Shown: piece by piece, positions 35,409-44,281 of the stretch
Numbering within the stretch: position 1 is the stretch's first letter
Layout: each line of letters opens with the position of its first letter
Source of the DNA: Vreelandella sp042466685
GTDB taxonomy: Bacteria > Pseudomonadota > Gammaproteobacteria > Pseudomonadales > Halomonadaceae
Direction: 5' to 3'
NCBI RefSeq assembly: GCF_042466685.1
Contig: NZ_CP170448.1
Coordinates: 1,550,001-1,614,000, forward strand
DNA: 64,000 bases
The notes under the pieces: generated by a model
The model's database searches: none
What the model saw: the letters and a program-made list of their open reading frames with translations, nothing else
What the model was told of the DNA's origin: nothing
Made by a program: the position numbers and the translations under genes

Positions 35409-36227
35409 GTGACTGCTACAACGCCCGCGCTTGAGCAACCCTATTTAGACTTGATGCAAACCGTTCTGGAGCATGGCGTTGATCGCCACGACCGCACAGG
35501 TGTTGGCACGCGCTCCGTGTTTGGCCATCAAATGCGCTTCGACTTATCGCGTGGTTTTCCGCTACTGACCACCAAAAAACTCCACCTGCGCTCTATCATT
35601 CACGAACTACTCTGGTTCCTGAAAGGCGACACCAACATTGCCTACCTAAAAGAGAACGGCGTGCGGATTTGGGATGAGTGGGCAGATGAAAACGGCGACC
35701 TGGGCCCCGTTTATGGCTACCAGTGGCGCAGCTGGCCCGATCCTAAAGGGGGGAGCGTTGACCAAATTGCCAAGGTGCTCAATCAAATTCGCACCTCGCC
35801 CCAGTCGCGCCGCCTAATTGTCTCTGCCTGGAACCCGGCTCAGGTCGATGACATGCAGCTTCCGCCTTGCCACTGCCTGTTCCAGTTCTACGTCGCCAAT
35901 GGAAAACTGTCGTGCCAGCTCTATCAGCGCAGTGCCGATATTTTCCTTGGTGTGCCATTCAATATCGCCAGCTACGCCCTGTTGCTGACCATGGTGGCCC
36001 AAGTAACAGGACTGCAGCCGGGGGAATTTATCCACACCCTAGGCGATGCACACCTCTACAGTAACCACCTTGAACAGGCCAAAGAGCAGCTGTCGCGCAC
36101 GCCCAAGTCAGCGCCGAAGCTAGTGCTTAATCCAGCGATCGATGACCTGTTCGCATTCCGTTTTGAAGACATTCACATTGACGCTTACGAGGCGCACCCG
36201 CACATCAAAGCCGAGGTAGCGGTATGA
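35409..36227 (+). CDS. thyA: Thymidylate synthase
   Basis: 272 residues. It converts dUMP to dTMP with methylenetetrahydrofolate. Catalytic cysteine in LPPCHCLFQFYV, dUMP phosphate arginines in SRRLIVSAWNP and DRTGVGTRSVFG, folate site in QRSADIFLGVPFNIASYALL. A GTG start seems right because the family N terminus is present (YLDLMQTVLEHG). It overlaps folA by four bases, so the enzyme that consumes and the one that regenerates tetrahydrofolate are coupled. Confidence 0.97.
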   Translation: MTATTPALEQPYLDLMQTVLEHGVDRHDRTGVGTRSVFGHQMRFDLSRGFPLLTTKKLHLRSIIHELLWFLKGDTNIAYLKENGVRIWDEWADENGDLGPVYGYQWRSWPDPKGGSVDQIAKVLNQIRTSPQSRRLIVSAWNPAQVDDMQLPPCHCLFQFYVANGKLSCQLYQRSADIFLGVPFNIASYALLLTMVAQVTGLQPGEFIHTLGDAHLYSNHLEQAKEQLSRTPKSAPKLVLNPAIDDLFAFRFEDIHIDAYEAHPHIKAEVAV

Positions 36228-36763
36228 GTCAGCAGAAAGATACCTTCGACTCGTTAGTGCCAGTGGCCATGATCGTTGCCATGGCTAAAAATCGAGTAAT
36301 AGGTGTAGACGGCAAGCTACCCTGGTACTTGCCCGAAGATTTAAAGTTCTTCAAGCGTATTACCCAGGCAAAACCGCTGGTCATGGGGCGTAAAACCTAC
36401 GCCTCTATTGGCAAGCCGCTGCCCAACCGGCTTAATGTCGTGGTCACCCGCAACGCCGAGTTTTCACATGAAGGCGTGCGCGTTTGCCACGATCTGCCCG
36501 CAGCGCTAGACCTGGCCGACCAGCACGCCACCATAGAGGCGGCAGAAGAGATCATGGTAATGGGAGGCGGAGAAATTTACCGCCAGGCGTTACCCTTTGC
36601 CCAACGGCTGTACATAACGGAAGTGGACATTGACGTAGAAGGCGACGCAACGTTTCCTGACTTCGACCCCAACGAGTGGCAGGAAGTGCAGCGCGTAGCG
36701 GGGCAGCCAGCAGAAGGGCAGCCAAACTATGATTTCGTAGTCTATGAGCGCATCGCCGACTGA
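36224..36763 (+). CDS. folA: Dihydrofolate reductase
   Basis: 179 residues. It reduces dihydrofolate with NADPH. Typical MIVAMAKNRVIGVDGKLPWYLPEDLKFF (substrate and Met20-loop region), MGRKTYASIGKPLPNR (NADPH binding), VMGGGEIYRQALP and a C-terminal YDFVVYER. An N-terminal extension of about 12 residues precedes the core. It overlaps thyA (ATGA) and is followed 20 bp later by the ProQ-type gene. Confidence 0.96.
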   Translation: MSQQKDTFDSLVPVAMIVAMAKNRVIGVDGKLPWYLPEDLKFFKRITQAKPLVMGRKTYASIGKPLPNRLNVVVTRNAEFSHEGVRVCHDLPAALDLADQHATIEAAEEIMVMGGGEIYRQALPFAQRLYITEVDIDVEGDATFPDFDPNEWQEVQRVAGQPAEGQPNYDFVVYERIAD

Positions 36764-36783
36764 ACAGGGTAAAGGAGAAGGCT

Positions 36784-37629
36784 ATGGCCGCCAGCTTAAT
36801 GAACATGTTAGATGATTTAGAAGCGCGTCTGGAACGCACACAAGCTGAGCTACAAGCCCTGCGTGAAGAAAACCAGCGGCTAAAGCAGCAATTGGCGCAG
36901 CAAGACGCCCAAGAGCAAAGCGTGCCAAGCCCAGAACCCGTCACTGCAGTAGGCGCTGATGTACCCAGCGAAGCAGCTTTCGATACAAAAAACCTCGACG
37001 CAGAGACCCATGACGCGAACAGACTCGACGTCAAGGCGCCTGAAAAGAGTGTATCTACTGAAGCTGCTCCTGTGGAAGCAGCCCCCCCTGCAACAGAAAC
37101 AGCAACAGCAGCAGAAGAAAAAGCTGAAACATCGGCTAGCCATGAAGCGGCCAAGACACCTTCACCGCACGCCCTTCTTAACCAGTGGTACGAGCGTTAC
37201 CCCAAAGCCTTCTTCAAGGGGCATACCAAACCGCTTAAAGTAGGTATTCACCAAGACCTTGTAGAGCGTGAAGAGTGGCCCAGTAAGTTGATTCGCCGCG
37301 CCTTGGCCAACTACGTGAACCTTCCCCGCTATATAAAAGCCGTGCGAGAAGGCGCCGAACGGGTAGATCTGGATGGTCAGCCCGCAGGAAAGGTCGATAA
37401 AGAAGCGGCACTTCATGCATCAGCCAAACGTGGTGATCAGAAAGAGGTAAAGCCGCCAGAAAAAACGCCATCCAAACAATCCAAATCAGCGTCTGCTACT
37501 AAACACACTCGCCGAGAAGCCCCTAAACAGCCTGATTTAGCGCCGGAAGCAAAAAAAGGTGAGTCGCGTAAGCCGCTTAGCATGGAAGACAAATTGTTAG
37601 ACTTGCAGCAGAAATTCAAAGGCCGCTGA
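36784..37629 (+). CDS. ProQ/FinO-domain RNA-binding protein
   Basis: 281 residues. An N-terminal heptad coiled coil (7-41) is followed by an Ala/Glu-rich low-complexity linker (42-125), then the ProQ/FinO domain (about 126-215: HALLNQWYERYPKAFFKGHTKPLKVGIHQDLV, IRRALANYVNLPRYIKAV) and a lysine-rich disordered tail. ProQ proteins bind structured sRNAs and mRNA 3' ends. The N-terminal coiled coil is not in E. coli ProQ and suggests oligomerisation. Good ribosome-binding site AAAGGAGAAGG. Confidence 0.9.
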   Translation: MAASLMNMLDDLEARLERTQAELQALREENQRLKQQLAQQDAQEQSVPSPEPVTAVGADVPSEAAFDTKNLDAETHDANRLDVKAPEKSVSTEAAPVEAAPPATETATAAEEKAETSASHEAAKTPSPHALLNQWYERYPKAFFKGHTKPLKVGIHQDLVEREEWPSKLIRRALANYVNLPRYIKAVREGAERVDLDGQPAGKVDKEAALHASAKRGDQKEVKPPEKTPSKQSKSASATKHTRREAPKQPDLAPEAKKGESRKPLSMEDKLLDLQQKFKGR

Positions 37630-37893
37630 GACCAGGCTTGTAGGCGTGGGTTCCATAAAAAAACACAAATAGTAAGAAAACACTGTTTTTTTCTATTGCG
37701 TTCACTGGAGTCCCGGTATAAAGTTTGTCCTGCGAGCATTGGACTATAACAAGGCTTAGTTGAGGACATGCCGCATACCACCGGGAAAAACCGGCGGATG
37801 GCAAAAGAGCATGGCCCGCAAAAGCCAACTGCCAGCTTATTAAGAGCTGAGCAGCAACGATCGAAACAGTATACGAGTTAAGGAACTTACATC

Positions 37894-38955
37894 ATGAAAA
37901 AAACACTTTTAGCGACTGCTATCGTTGGTGCCCTGGGCGCCTCTGCTGCAGCACAAGCAGCAACTGTTTATGACCAAGACGGCACCAAGCTGGACATCTA
38001 CGGCCGTATCGCCATGGGTATCGCTGGTGGCGGCCCTGAGTTCAACAACGCTGGTCAAGAAATCGATGACGGCGCTGAATTCGTAGACGTTTATTCACGT
38101 CTTGGCCTGCGCATGAGCCACGAAGTTTCTCGCGACCTGACTGCTTTCGGTCGTCTCGAGTGGCGTTTCAGCGGTGACGAGCGCAACACTGACCAAGGTT
38201 TCAACGAAATCCGTCAGAGCTACCTCGGTCTGCAAAGCGACCAGTTCGGTACTTTCCAAGCTGGTAACTTCGACAGCTTCTACAACCAGTTCGTTTCACT
38301 GCCGTTCGATGTTTACATCGACCGTGGTTTTGAATTCGCTGGTCACCCGAAGCAGTCACGTGGTGACTCTATCGGTTACTACACGCCTGACCTGAGCGGC
38401 TTCACTGCATTCTTGCAAGCTAAGCACTACAGCGAGCGTGGCGAAGTTGAAGGCGTAGGCACTACTGAAGAAGGTGCTGTAGTTGCACCGCAAGGTGGTG
38501 TTCGTTACGCACAAGGCCCGATCACCATCGGTCTAGGCTTTGTTGAAGATGTTCAGCGTGGCGGCGGTAACGGCGAAATGCTGTACGGCTTGATCGGTTC
38601 TTACGACTTCACTGACCAGTTCTCTGCACGTCTGGGCTATGAAACTCGTGACAACAACGACAGCTACGCGCTTCGTGGTGCAAACGACGAAAACGGCTAC
38701 GATAAAGTCGGCCTGGGTGGTACTTTCACTACTGGTCCTTGGGCATTCACTGCTGACTACTACAACGTAGATCGTGACGGTGGCCTGGATGACAGCAACG
38801 CATGGGCGTTTGGTTCTTACTACAACGTTTCCAGCAACTTCGACGTATTCCTAGAGCTGGCTGACGGCGACGCGCCGACTGTTGATCGTGACGTTACCCT
38901 TGGTGACCTGACCGACGACGTATACTGGCTGACAGGCGCTCGTTACCACTTCTAA
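37894..38955 (+). CDS. Outer-membrane porin (general, Gram-negative type)
   Basis: 353 residues. A 23-residue signal peptide (MKKTLLATAIVGALGASAAAQA) is followed by alternating beta strands of a 16-strand porin: TVYDQDGTKLDIYGRIAMG at the start, GRLEWRFSGDERNTDQGFNEIRQSYLGL in the L2/L3 region and a C-terminal ARYHF ending in Phe, the Bam recognition signal. It is rich in Asp/Glu, as in halophiles. Codon use (ggt, cgt, aac, ctg) suggests very high expression. A strong terminator follows; the 264-bp leader has no ORF. Confidence 0.94.
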   Translation: MKKTLLATAIVGALGASAAAQAATVYDQDGTKLDIYGRIAMGIAGGGPEFNNAGQEIDDGAEFVDVYSRLGLRMSHEVSRDLTAFGRLEWRFSGDERNTDQGFNEIRQSYLGLQSDQFGTFQAGNFDSFYNQFVSLPFDVYIDRGFEFAGHPKQSRGDSIGYYTPDLSGFTAFLQAKHYSERGEVEGVGTTEEGAVVAPQGGVRYAQGPITIGLGFVEDVQRGGGNGEMLYGLIGSYDFTDQFSARLGYETRDNNDSYALRGANDENGYDKVGLGGTFTTGPWAFTADYYNVDRDGGLDDSNAWAFGSYYNVSSNFDVFLELADGDAPTVDRDVTLGDLTDDVYWLTGARYHF

Positions 38956-39007
38956 GCTTGGTTTAATTACCACGTTTGAAGGGTTAACAGCCTAGCAGAA
39001 CCAATAG

Positions 39008-39037
39008 AACCGACCTCTTAGAGGTCGGTTTTTTTTT
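39008..39037 (+). terminator. Terminator of porin 1
   Basis: AACCGACCTC, loop TTA, GAGGTCGGTT and nine T. It also isolates the second porin gene. Confidence 0.95.
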
Positions 39038-39179
39038 GCTCATAATTTGCTTTTAGGCGGCAATACAAATAAGAACGATTTTTCTTTAATAATGGCTTGA
39101 TATTGTATAACATTATCTGGCTGTGCAGCTGAGAAGCTAAAGCAGCCAATAAAATTAGCGTATCAAGGGATTATTTATA

Positions 39180-40205
39180 ATGCAGAAGAAGCAGTTGGCG
39201 GTAGCGGTCGCAAGCCTGTTAAGTATCTCCTCGGTTCAAGCCACAACGCTATATGATCAAGAAGGCACGAAGCTCGATGTTTATGGGCGTATCGCAATGG
39301 GGGTTGCGGGTGGTGGCCCTGAGTTTGATAGCGCTGGGAATAAAGTCGATGATGGGGCGGAGTTCGTTGATGTTTACTCCCGCTTAGGGTTTCGAATGAG
39401 TCATGCCGTTACATCTGATCTAAACGCCTTTGGGCGCTTAGAGTGGCGATTTACCGGCGATGAACGTAATACTGACCAAGGCTTCAATGAAATCCGTCAG
39501 AGCTATATCGGCTTGGCGAGCAAACAGTACGGCACACTGCAAGCAGGTAACTTCGATAGCCTCTACTACCAATTTGTATCGGCGCCCTTTGATGTCTACC
39601 TCGACCGTGGCCTGCTCTTCAATTCAACCGGGTTACAGTCACGCGGCGATTCAATTGGCTACTACACCCCCGAGCTGAACGGCTTCACCTCTTTTCTCCA
39701 GGTTAAGCACTACAGCGAGCGCGGATTAACGGCTGCTGAACAGAGCGGTGAAGGCGAAGTCGTTGCTGCTCAAGGTGGTATTCGTTACCAGCAGGGGCCG
39801 TTTAAAATCGGTTTTGGCGCGGTGGAGAACGTGGTTCGTGGTGGCGGCAGCGGTAACGGCGAAATGCTTTATGGCCTTATCGGCGCATATTCGGTCACTG
39901 ATCAGCTCTCCATGCGCTTGGGGGTTGAAACCCAGGATAATAACGATACCTACGGCGGTGGTTTCGATACGGTTGGCCTGGGCGGTACCTACTCCATAGG
40001 GCAGTGGGCATTTACCGCGGATTACTACAACGTCGACCCTGACGGAAGAGAAGAGAGCAACGCCTGGGCAGCCGGGGCTTACTACAAAGTTTCCAGCGCA
40101 TTCGATGTTTTTGTAGAGCTGGCTGACGGCGATGCGCCTAGTGCACGCAAAGAGAGCACGGCAGACAGAACGTATTGGCTCACTGGAGCGCGCTATCACT
40201 TTTAA
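39180..40205 (+). CDS. Outer-membrane porin, paralogue of the preceding gene
   Basis: 341 residues, clearly a duplicate of the 37.9-kb porin: same mature start (LYDQEGTKLDVYGRIAMGVAGGGPEF), same FGRLEWRFTGDERNTDQGFNEIRQSY, same AF-VELADGDAPS and terminal ARYHF. It differs in loops (for example LTAAEQSGEGEV) and has a shorter signal peptide. Codons are less biased than in the first copy, suggesting lower or conditional expression. It has its own 224-bp upstream region with TATAAC as a possible -10, and its own terminator. Confidence 0.93.
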   Translation: MQKKQLAVAVASLLSISSVQATTLYDQEGTKLDVYGRIAMGVAGGGPEFDSAGNKVDDGAEFVDVYSRLGFRMSHAVTSDLNAFGRLEWRFTGDERNTDQGFNEIRQSYIGLASKQYGTLQAGNFDSLYYQFVSAPFDVYLDRGLLFNSTGLQSRGDSIGYYTPELNGFTSFLQVKHYSERGLTAAEQSGEGEVVAAQGGIRYQQGPFKIGFGAVENVVRGGGSGNGEMLYGLIGAYSVTDQLSMRLGVETQDNNDTYGGGFDTVGLGGTYSIGQWAFTADYYNVDPDGREESNAWAAGAYYKVSSAFDVFVELADGDAPSARKESTADRTYWLTGARYHF

Positions 40206-40244
40206 TAAGTTCGTAAGCAACAAAATCTAAGCGCATTACCCTAC

Positions 40245-40281
40245 AAAAAAGCCCTCTTCACCAAGTAGAGGGCTTTTTTTT
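40245..40281 (+). terminator. Terminator of porin 2
   Basis: GCCCTCT, nine-base loop, AGAGGGC, flanked by AAAAAA and TTTTTTTT, so it may work in both directions. Confidence 0.92.
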
Positions 40282-40669
40282 GCATCCTTCTGTACGGGCT
40301 CGTCTACAATAGGGGCTTGGCAATCCTGTTGGCTTAAGGAGCCGTGCCTGTGCGAAGCGTATTGAAAGCAGTCTTCAGGATGAGGCGAGGTGCGCGTTGT
40401 TCTGTTATGATTGGGTCAAAGGAAAGGCGGTGAGAGTGAACTGTTGCTAGTAGGAGTTTTGTGTCTTATTAATTTAATTTTTATATTAAATCCTTTTAAA
40501 ATATTTTTTGATTATTAATTGTTGTGTGCTTGGCTCAAGGTTAAAAATGTAATATTTAACATCATATAGAGGGTAGCAGTGAAAACTATTAGCCAAATTT
40601 TAGTGAATACTGCCTGCTATCTTAACGAAAACATAATGCAATAGTGAATTGCAAACAATACTGTGACTC
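40282..40669 (+). other. 388-bp gap before the polysaccharide locus
   Basis: The first 150 bp have normal GC and contain a short frame (GTG 40350, AAGGAG eight bases upstream, about 27 codons, rich in Arg) that may be a truncated gene remnant. The remaining part is strongly AT-rich and is the likely promoter region of the sugar-transferase gene. GAGGGTAGCAGTG near 40569 only faintly resembles an ops element. Confidence 0.5.
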
Positions 40670-42052
40670 ATGGATAGACGATCAATAGGAATTGTAGAAC
40701 GCTATCCGGCTCAGCTTATAATGCCGGGAGTGGATATATTTGCACTTGTAGTAGGTGGGCTGCTCGCACACTGTGTGCGCTTTCAATCTCTACAACTGCA
40801 CGACAGGTATTGGCTTGCAATAGTGGTAATGGCTTCATTAATCTTGATGATTAATACATTGCACGGCGGTTATATACGCTGGCGTATCAGTAAAATATCA
40901 ACACTATTAGTAAAGCTGAGTATGGTATGGTTGGCTGTTGCCATATTAGTAGCTTCACTCATCTTTTTTGCACATGCTGCCGGTAGCTATTCTCGTTTGT
41001 GGATCGGCTATACGCTGTTCTTTTCGTTTATTATTGCGGCCGGGTTAAGAGTCGCTGCACAGTTACTGCTTAAATATGCAAGAAAGCTGGGTAAAGCTAA
41101 GCGTCCGGTCTTCTTGGTAGGGCCCTCATTGCAAGTGATTCATGTGGGCAAAGGGATGCGTGATGCCCCCTTTGAAGGTTACTGCATCGCAGGTATCGAG
41201 CGGTTGCAAGAAAAGCCGGATGAGCTCTTCTATGAACGCTTGATCAGGCGAGTCACCGAGTCAGGTGCGCGCGAAGTGTGGATCTGTGTGCCGCTGGAAA
41301 TGGGCGGGCTGGTTCGTTCCATTTTCTACGAGCTTCGCTATCATACTGCCGAGGTTCGTTTCATACCCGACTTTGAAGGTATGCAACTGCTCAACCACCG
41401 CATGAGTGAAGTGGCAGGCCACTTGGCAGTCGATCTTAGTGTTTCACCACTGGATGGAGTGACGAGGATCGTCAAGCGCATGGAGGATCTAGTGCTGGGG
41501 GCTATCATCAGCCTGCTCATACTGCCGCTTTGCTTACTGATTGCAATCTGCATTAAAGCGACTTCACCTGGACCTGTGTTGTTCAAACAGTACCGCACCG
41601 GGGCCAATGGCAAGTTTTTCAAGGTGTATAAGTTTAGAACCATGTACGTACACCAGGAGCCAGAAGGGTGGGTGACTCAAGCATGCCCAGGTGATGAAAG
41701 AATAACCCCTATTGGTGCTTTCCTGAGGAGAAGCTCCTTCGATGAGCTGCCGCAGTTTTATAACGTATTGCAGGGTCGCATGTCGATTGTTGGGCCAAGG
41801 CCACATGCACTGGCGCATAACGAATATTACAAAGACATTGTTGAATCTTATATGAAGCGGCACAAAGTAAAGCCCGGAATTACCGGGTGGGCGCAAGTGA
41901 ACGGCCACAGAGGCGGCACCGATACCATCGAGAAAATGGAAAAACGTGTCGCGCATGATTTGTGGTATATCGACAGTTGGTCATTGGGCCTGGATTTAAA
42001 GATTATTTTTCTTACCATTATCAAAGGTTTTTTTAACAAAAATGCCTACTGA
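40670..42052 (+). CDS. Polyprenyl-phosphate glycosyl-1-phosphate transferase (WcaJ/WbaP-like)
   Basis: 460 residues. Four N-terminal membrane helices (about 15-125), a cytosolic Rossmann-like region, then a reentrant helix and catalytic domain (from about 262: RMEDLVLGAIISLLILPLCLLIA, SPGPVLFKQYRTG, FKVYKFRTM, FDELPQFYNVLQGRMSIVGPRPH, KPGITGWAQVNG). The Asp-Glu of FDELPQ is the catalytic pair. It starts repeat-unit or lipid-linked glycan assembly by loading sugar-1-phosphate (probably glucose or galactose) on undecaprenyl phosphate. First gene of the polysaccharide region. Its GC is lower than that of the housekeeping genes. Confidence 0.92.
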   Translation: MDRRSIGIVERYPAQLIMPGVDIFALVVGGLLAHCVRFQSLQLHDRYWLAIVVMASLILMINTLHGGYIRWRISKISTLLVKLSMVWLAVAILVASLIFFAHAAGSYSRLWIGYTLFFSFIIAAGLRVAAQLLLKYARKLGKAKRPVFLVGPSLQVIHVGKGMRDAPFEGYCIAGIERLQEKPDELFYERLIRRVTESGAREVWICVPLEMGGLVRSIFYELRYHTAEVRFIPDFEGMQLLNHRMSEVAGHLAVDLSVSPLDGVTRIVKRMEDLVLGAIISLLILPLCLLIAICIKATSPGPVLFKQYRTGANGKFFKVYKFRTMYVHQEPEGWVTQACPGDERITPIGAFLRRSSFDELPQFYNVLQGRMSIVGPRPHALAHNEYYKDIVESYMKRHKVKPGITGWAQVNGHRGGTDTIEKMEKRVAHDLWYIDSWSLGLDLKIIFLTIIKGFFNKNAY

Positions 42053-42093
42053 TGCTGCATAAAACTATCCCATGGAAACGGCATTAGGAGTGC

Positions 42094-43002
42094 TCAGCGC
42101 CAGAACCGAGCATGCATTGAAAGCCGTTTTTTAAGGCGAGTAGGCAACTGCCTCTCATGGCGCCCAAGTCTATAGCCCACGTATTTCGAAAACGTGCGCA
42201 GAAGGGCGCTGGGAAGTGCCAGGGGGGCGTGTTTTAGCAGGTATTTCGCCTCAGAGCGAATAAAGCGTAAGCCTTCACCTTCAGCGCTGCCCAGCCATTC
42301 AATTAACCACGCCTCCTGAGAGTGAAAGGCGCCTATATCAAAGTAGCGTTTGAACTCCTCAGAAATTGAATAGTTATGCGAATGATAGACACAGGCATCA
42401 GCATTATAAGCCAGCTTCCAACCCTGCTTGAGCAGTCTGGCGCCCGCCACCATATCTTCAGAAAGAATCACATGGTCGGGAAATCCGCCGACCTCTATCA
42501 GCGCTTGCCGACGATAGGCCGCAAAGGAGTTGGAGAGAAAGGCGGTTTTTATGCCCAGCCTGGGAATATCCGTTTGGCTGACCACTCGTGAAGATGCAGG
42601 GTAGTTGAACAGGCGTGCATGGGCTGCAATCGGCGTGGCATCCAGGTGTGGCAACTGCCTGCCGAAAGCGGCGCCCACCTTGGGATCTTCAAATTCGGAG
42701 ACTAGTCGGAACAGCGCTTCGGAGTCGGCCACCAATGCGTCCTGAGTGAGAAAAACCACGATGTCGCAATCACTCAAGTGATGCAGCGCACTATGGCGGG
42801 TGGCGCCATGATTAAACGTCTCACGGCTGATTTCCAGCGTTTCAAAGCCCGCATCGCGCGCGGCTTCGGCGGTACCGTCGATAGAACAAGAGTCCACCAC
42901 CAATACGCGGAATCCATCTGCGGCAAGAGCGGTTCGTTTCAGCCACTCATGCCACAAGGTACCAGCATTCAATGTTGGTACACATAGGCCTACGCTATTC
43001 AC
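42094..43002 (-). CDS. GT2 glycosyltransferase (rhamnosyltransferase-like)
   Basis: 302 residues, GT-A fold: LCVPTLNAGTLWHEWL, VLVVDSCSIDGTAEAA, FNHGATRHSALHHLSDCDIVVFLTQDA (the QDA acidic metal site) and GGFPDHVILSEDMVAGARLLKQGWK. FNHGATRHSAL is typical of rhamnosyltransferases. It is the only gene of the region on the minus strand, set between the sugar transferase and the ABC exporter. Acceptor unknown. Confidence 0.87.
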   Translation of the reverse strand: MNSVGLCVPTLNAGTLWHEWLKRTALAADGFRVLVVDSCSIDGTAEAARDAGFETLEISRETFNHGATRHSALHHLSDCDIVVFLTQDALVADSEALFRLVSEFEDPKVGAAFGRQLPHLDATPIAAHARLFNYPASSRVVSQTDIPRLGIKTAFLSNSFAAYRRQALIEVGGFPDHVILSEDMVAGARLLKQGWKLAYNADACVYHSHNYSISEEFKRYFDIGAFHSQEAWLIEWLGSAEGEGLRFIRSEAKYLLKHAPLALPSALLRTFSKYVGYRLGRHERQLPTRLKKRLSMHARFWR

Positions 43003-43447
43003 TAAGCTCTCTCATTATCTGTTGGTGGACACAAGCATTACAATAAATCCAAATAAAATAGCATATTTTTAACGAGTTACTGATATAGAAAACCTAGATT
43101 GTAATAATTGTCATTTGCTTTTGTTGGTAATAAGGCTCAAAAGGCATCTACCTTATCGTGGCTTTTAGGGAGCCAAAGAGCCTCAGAATTCTCAAAAAAC
43201 CTCCGCTGCTGTATAGTAGCCACCTGCCAGTATTGGCCAAACCCTAAGATGTATTAATTTTCACCACGGACGGCGTATGAAAACCTATTTGCTCAACTGC
43301 CTTCTCGCGAAAAAGAAACAGAAAGAAAACGCTAATATAGATGATTTTGTACAACAGCTGATAAAAAGATATTAGTCATTACGTGTTGATCTTGTTCTAG
43401 TCTTATATAAATGATGGCGAAAATTGCCTGAAAGATAATCCGAGGAA
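43003..43447. other. 445-bp AT-rich intergenic region
   Basis: Holds divergent promoters for the GT2 gene and the ABC exporter operon. A 32-codon frame at 43277-43375 (MKTYLLNCLLAKKKQKE, ending KRY) has no clear ribosome-binding site and is either a remnant or chance. No repeat of the Halomonas type is present. The base composition is much more AT-rich than the flanks, as is usual for polysaccharide loci. Confidence 0.5.
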
Positions 43448-43450
43448 TTG

Positions 43451-44281
43451 ATGAACCCCCATTCTGATCAACCAATATCATTCAAGTCGTTGCTAAAAAG
43501 TTTATGGCAGCATCGTGACCTTATTATAACGATGACTAAGCGCGATGTCGCCGGCCGTTATAGAGGGTCAGTGTTAGGACTATTCTGGTCATTCCTAAAC
43601 CCTGTTTTCATGCTGTTAGTGTATACCTTTGTTTTCTCGGTGGTGTTCAATGCCCGCTGGGGCGTAGGTGAAGACGAAACTAGCACTCAGTTTGCGGTTG
43701 TTCTGTTTGCAGGCTTGGTGGTGCATAGCTTTTTTGCAGAAGTGTTGAGTAAAGCACCTGGCTTGGTGCTGGGGAGTTCCAACTATGTCAAGAAGGTGGT
43801 GTTTCCTCTGGAAATACTGCCCGCCATTGCATTAGGTAGCGCCATTTTCCACACTGCTATTAGCCTTCTGGTGCTCCAGTTCGCCTATATCGTATTTACC
43901 GGCATTCCTCCCTGGACCATTATCCTATCGCCTATTGTCTTCTTCCCACTGGCTGTATTGTCGTTAGGCGTGGCCTGGATGCTGGCCGCATTGGGGGTGT
44001 TCCTGCGTGATATCGGCCAGTTCATCGGCGTCATAGTCACCGTGCTGTTATTCCTGTCACCGATCTTCTTTCCTATCGATCGACTTCCAGAAGAGTATCA
44101 GATATTGATATTGCTAAACCCTTTAACCTTTATTATCGAGCAAGCACGAGAAGTCCTAATCTGGGGGCGTTTACCTGATTGGGTAGGGTTGGGAGTGTAT
44201 ACATTCTTTTCTACCGTTTTCGCTTGGTTAGGATATGCATGGTTTCAGAAAACCAGAAAGGGATTTGCTGATGTCCTCTAA
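43451..44281 (+). CDS. wzm: Polysaccharide ABC exporter permease (Wzm-like)
   Basis: 276 residues, ABC-2 type. N-terminal LLKSLWQHRDLIITMTKRDVAGRYRGSVLGLFWSFLNPVFMLLVYTFVF is the family signature; six membrane helices follow. It moves a finished lipid-linked glycan across the inner membrane with the ATPase encoded next, whose start it overlaps by 11 bases. ATG 43451 has GAGGA four bases upstream; TTG 43448 overlaps the spacer. Confidence 0.92.
   Translation: MNPHSDQPISFKSLLKSLWQHRDLIITMTKRDVAGRYRGSVLGLFWSFLNPVFMLLVYTFVFSVVFNARWGVGEDETSTQFAVVLFAGLVVHSFFAEVLSKAPGLVLGSSNYVKKVVFPLEILPAIALGSAIFHTAISLLVLQFAYIVFTGIPPWTIILSPIVFFPLAVLSLGVAWMLAALGVFLRDIGQFIGVIVTVLLFLSPIFFPIDRLPEEYQILILLNPLTFIIEQAREVLIWGRLPDWVGLGVYTFFSTVFAWLGYAWFQKTRKGFADVL

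Noticed and set aside
40569..40581. GAGGGTAGCAGTG as a second ops element before the sugar-transferase gene
   Set aside because: Only the GGTAGC part fits; the 5' GGC and the GT after the core are out of register. The site at 54058 is far better.
43277..43375. 32-codon ORF in the AT-rich gap before wzm
   Set aside because: No ribosome-binding site and no recognised similarity; kept only as a remark on the intergenic region.
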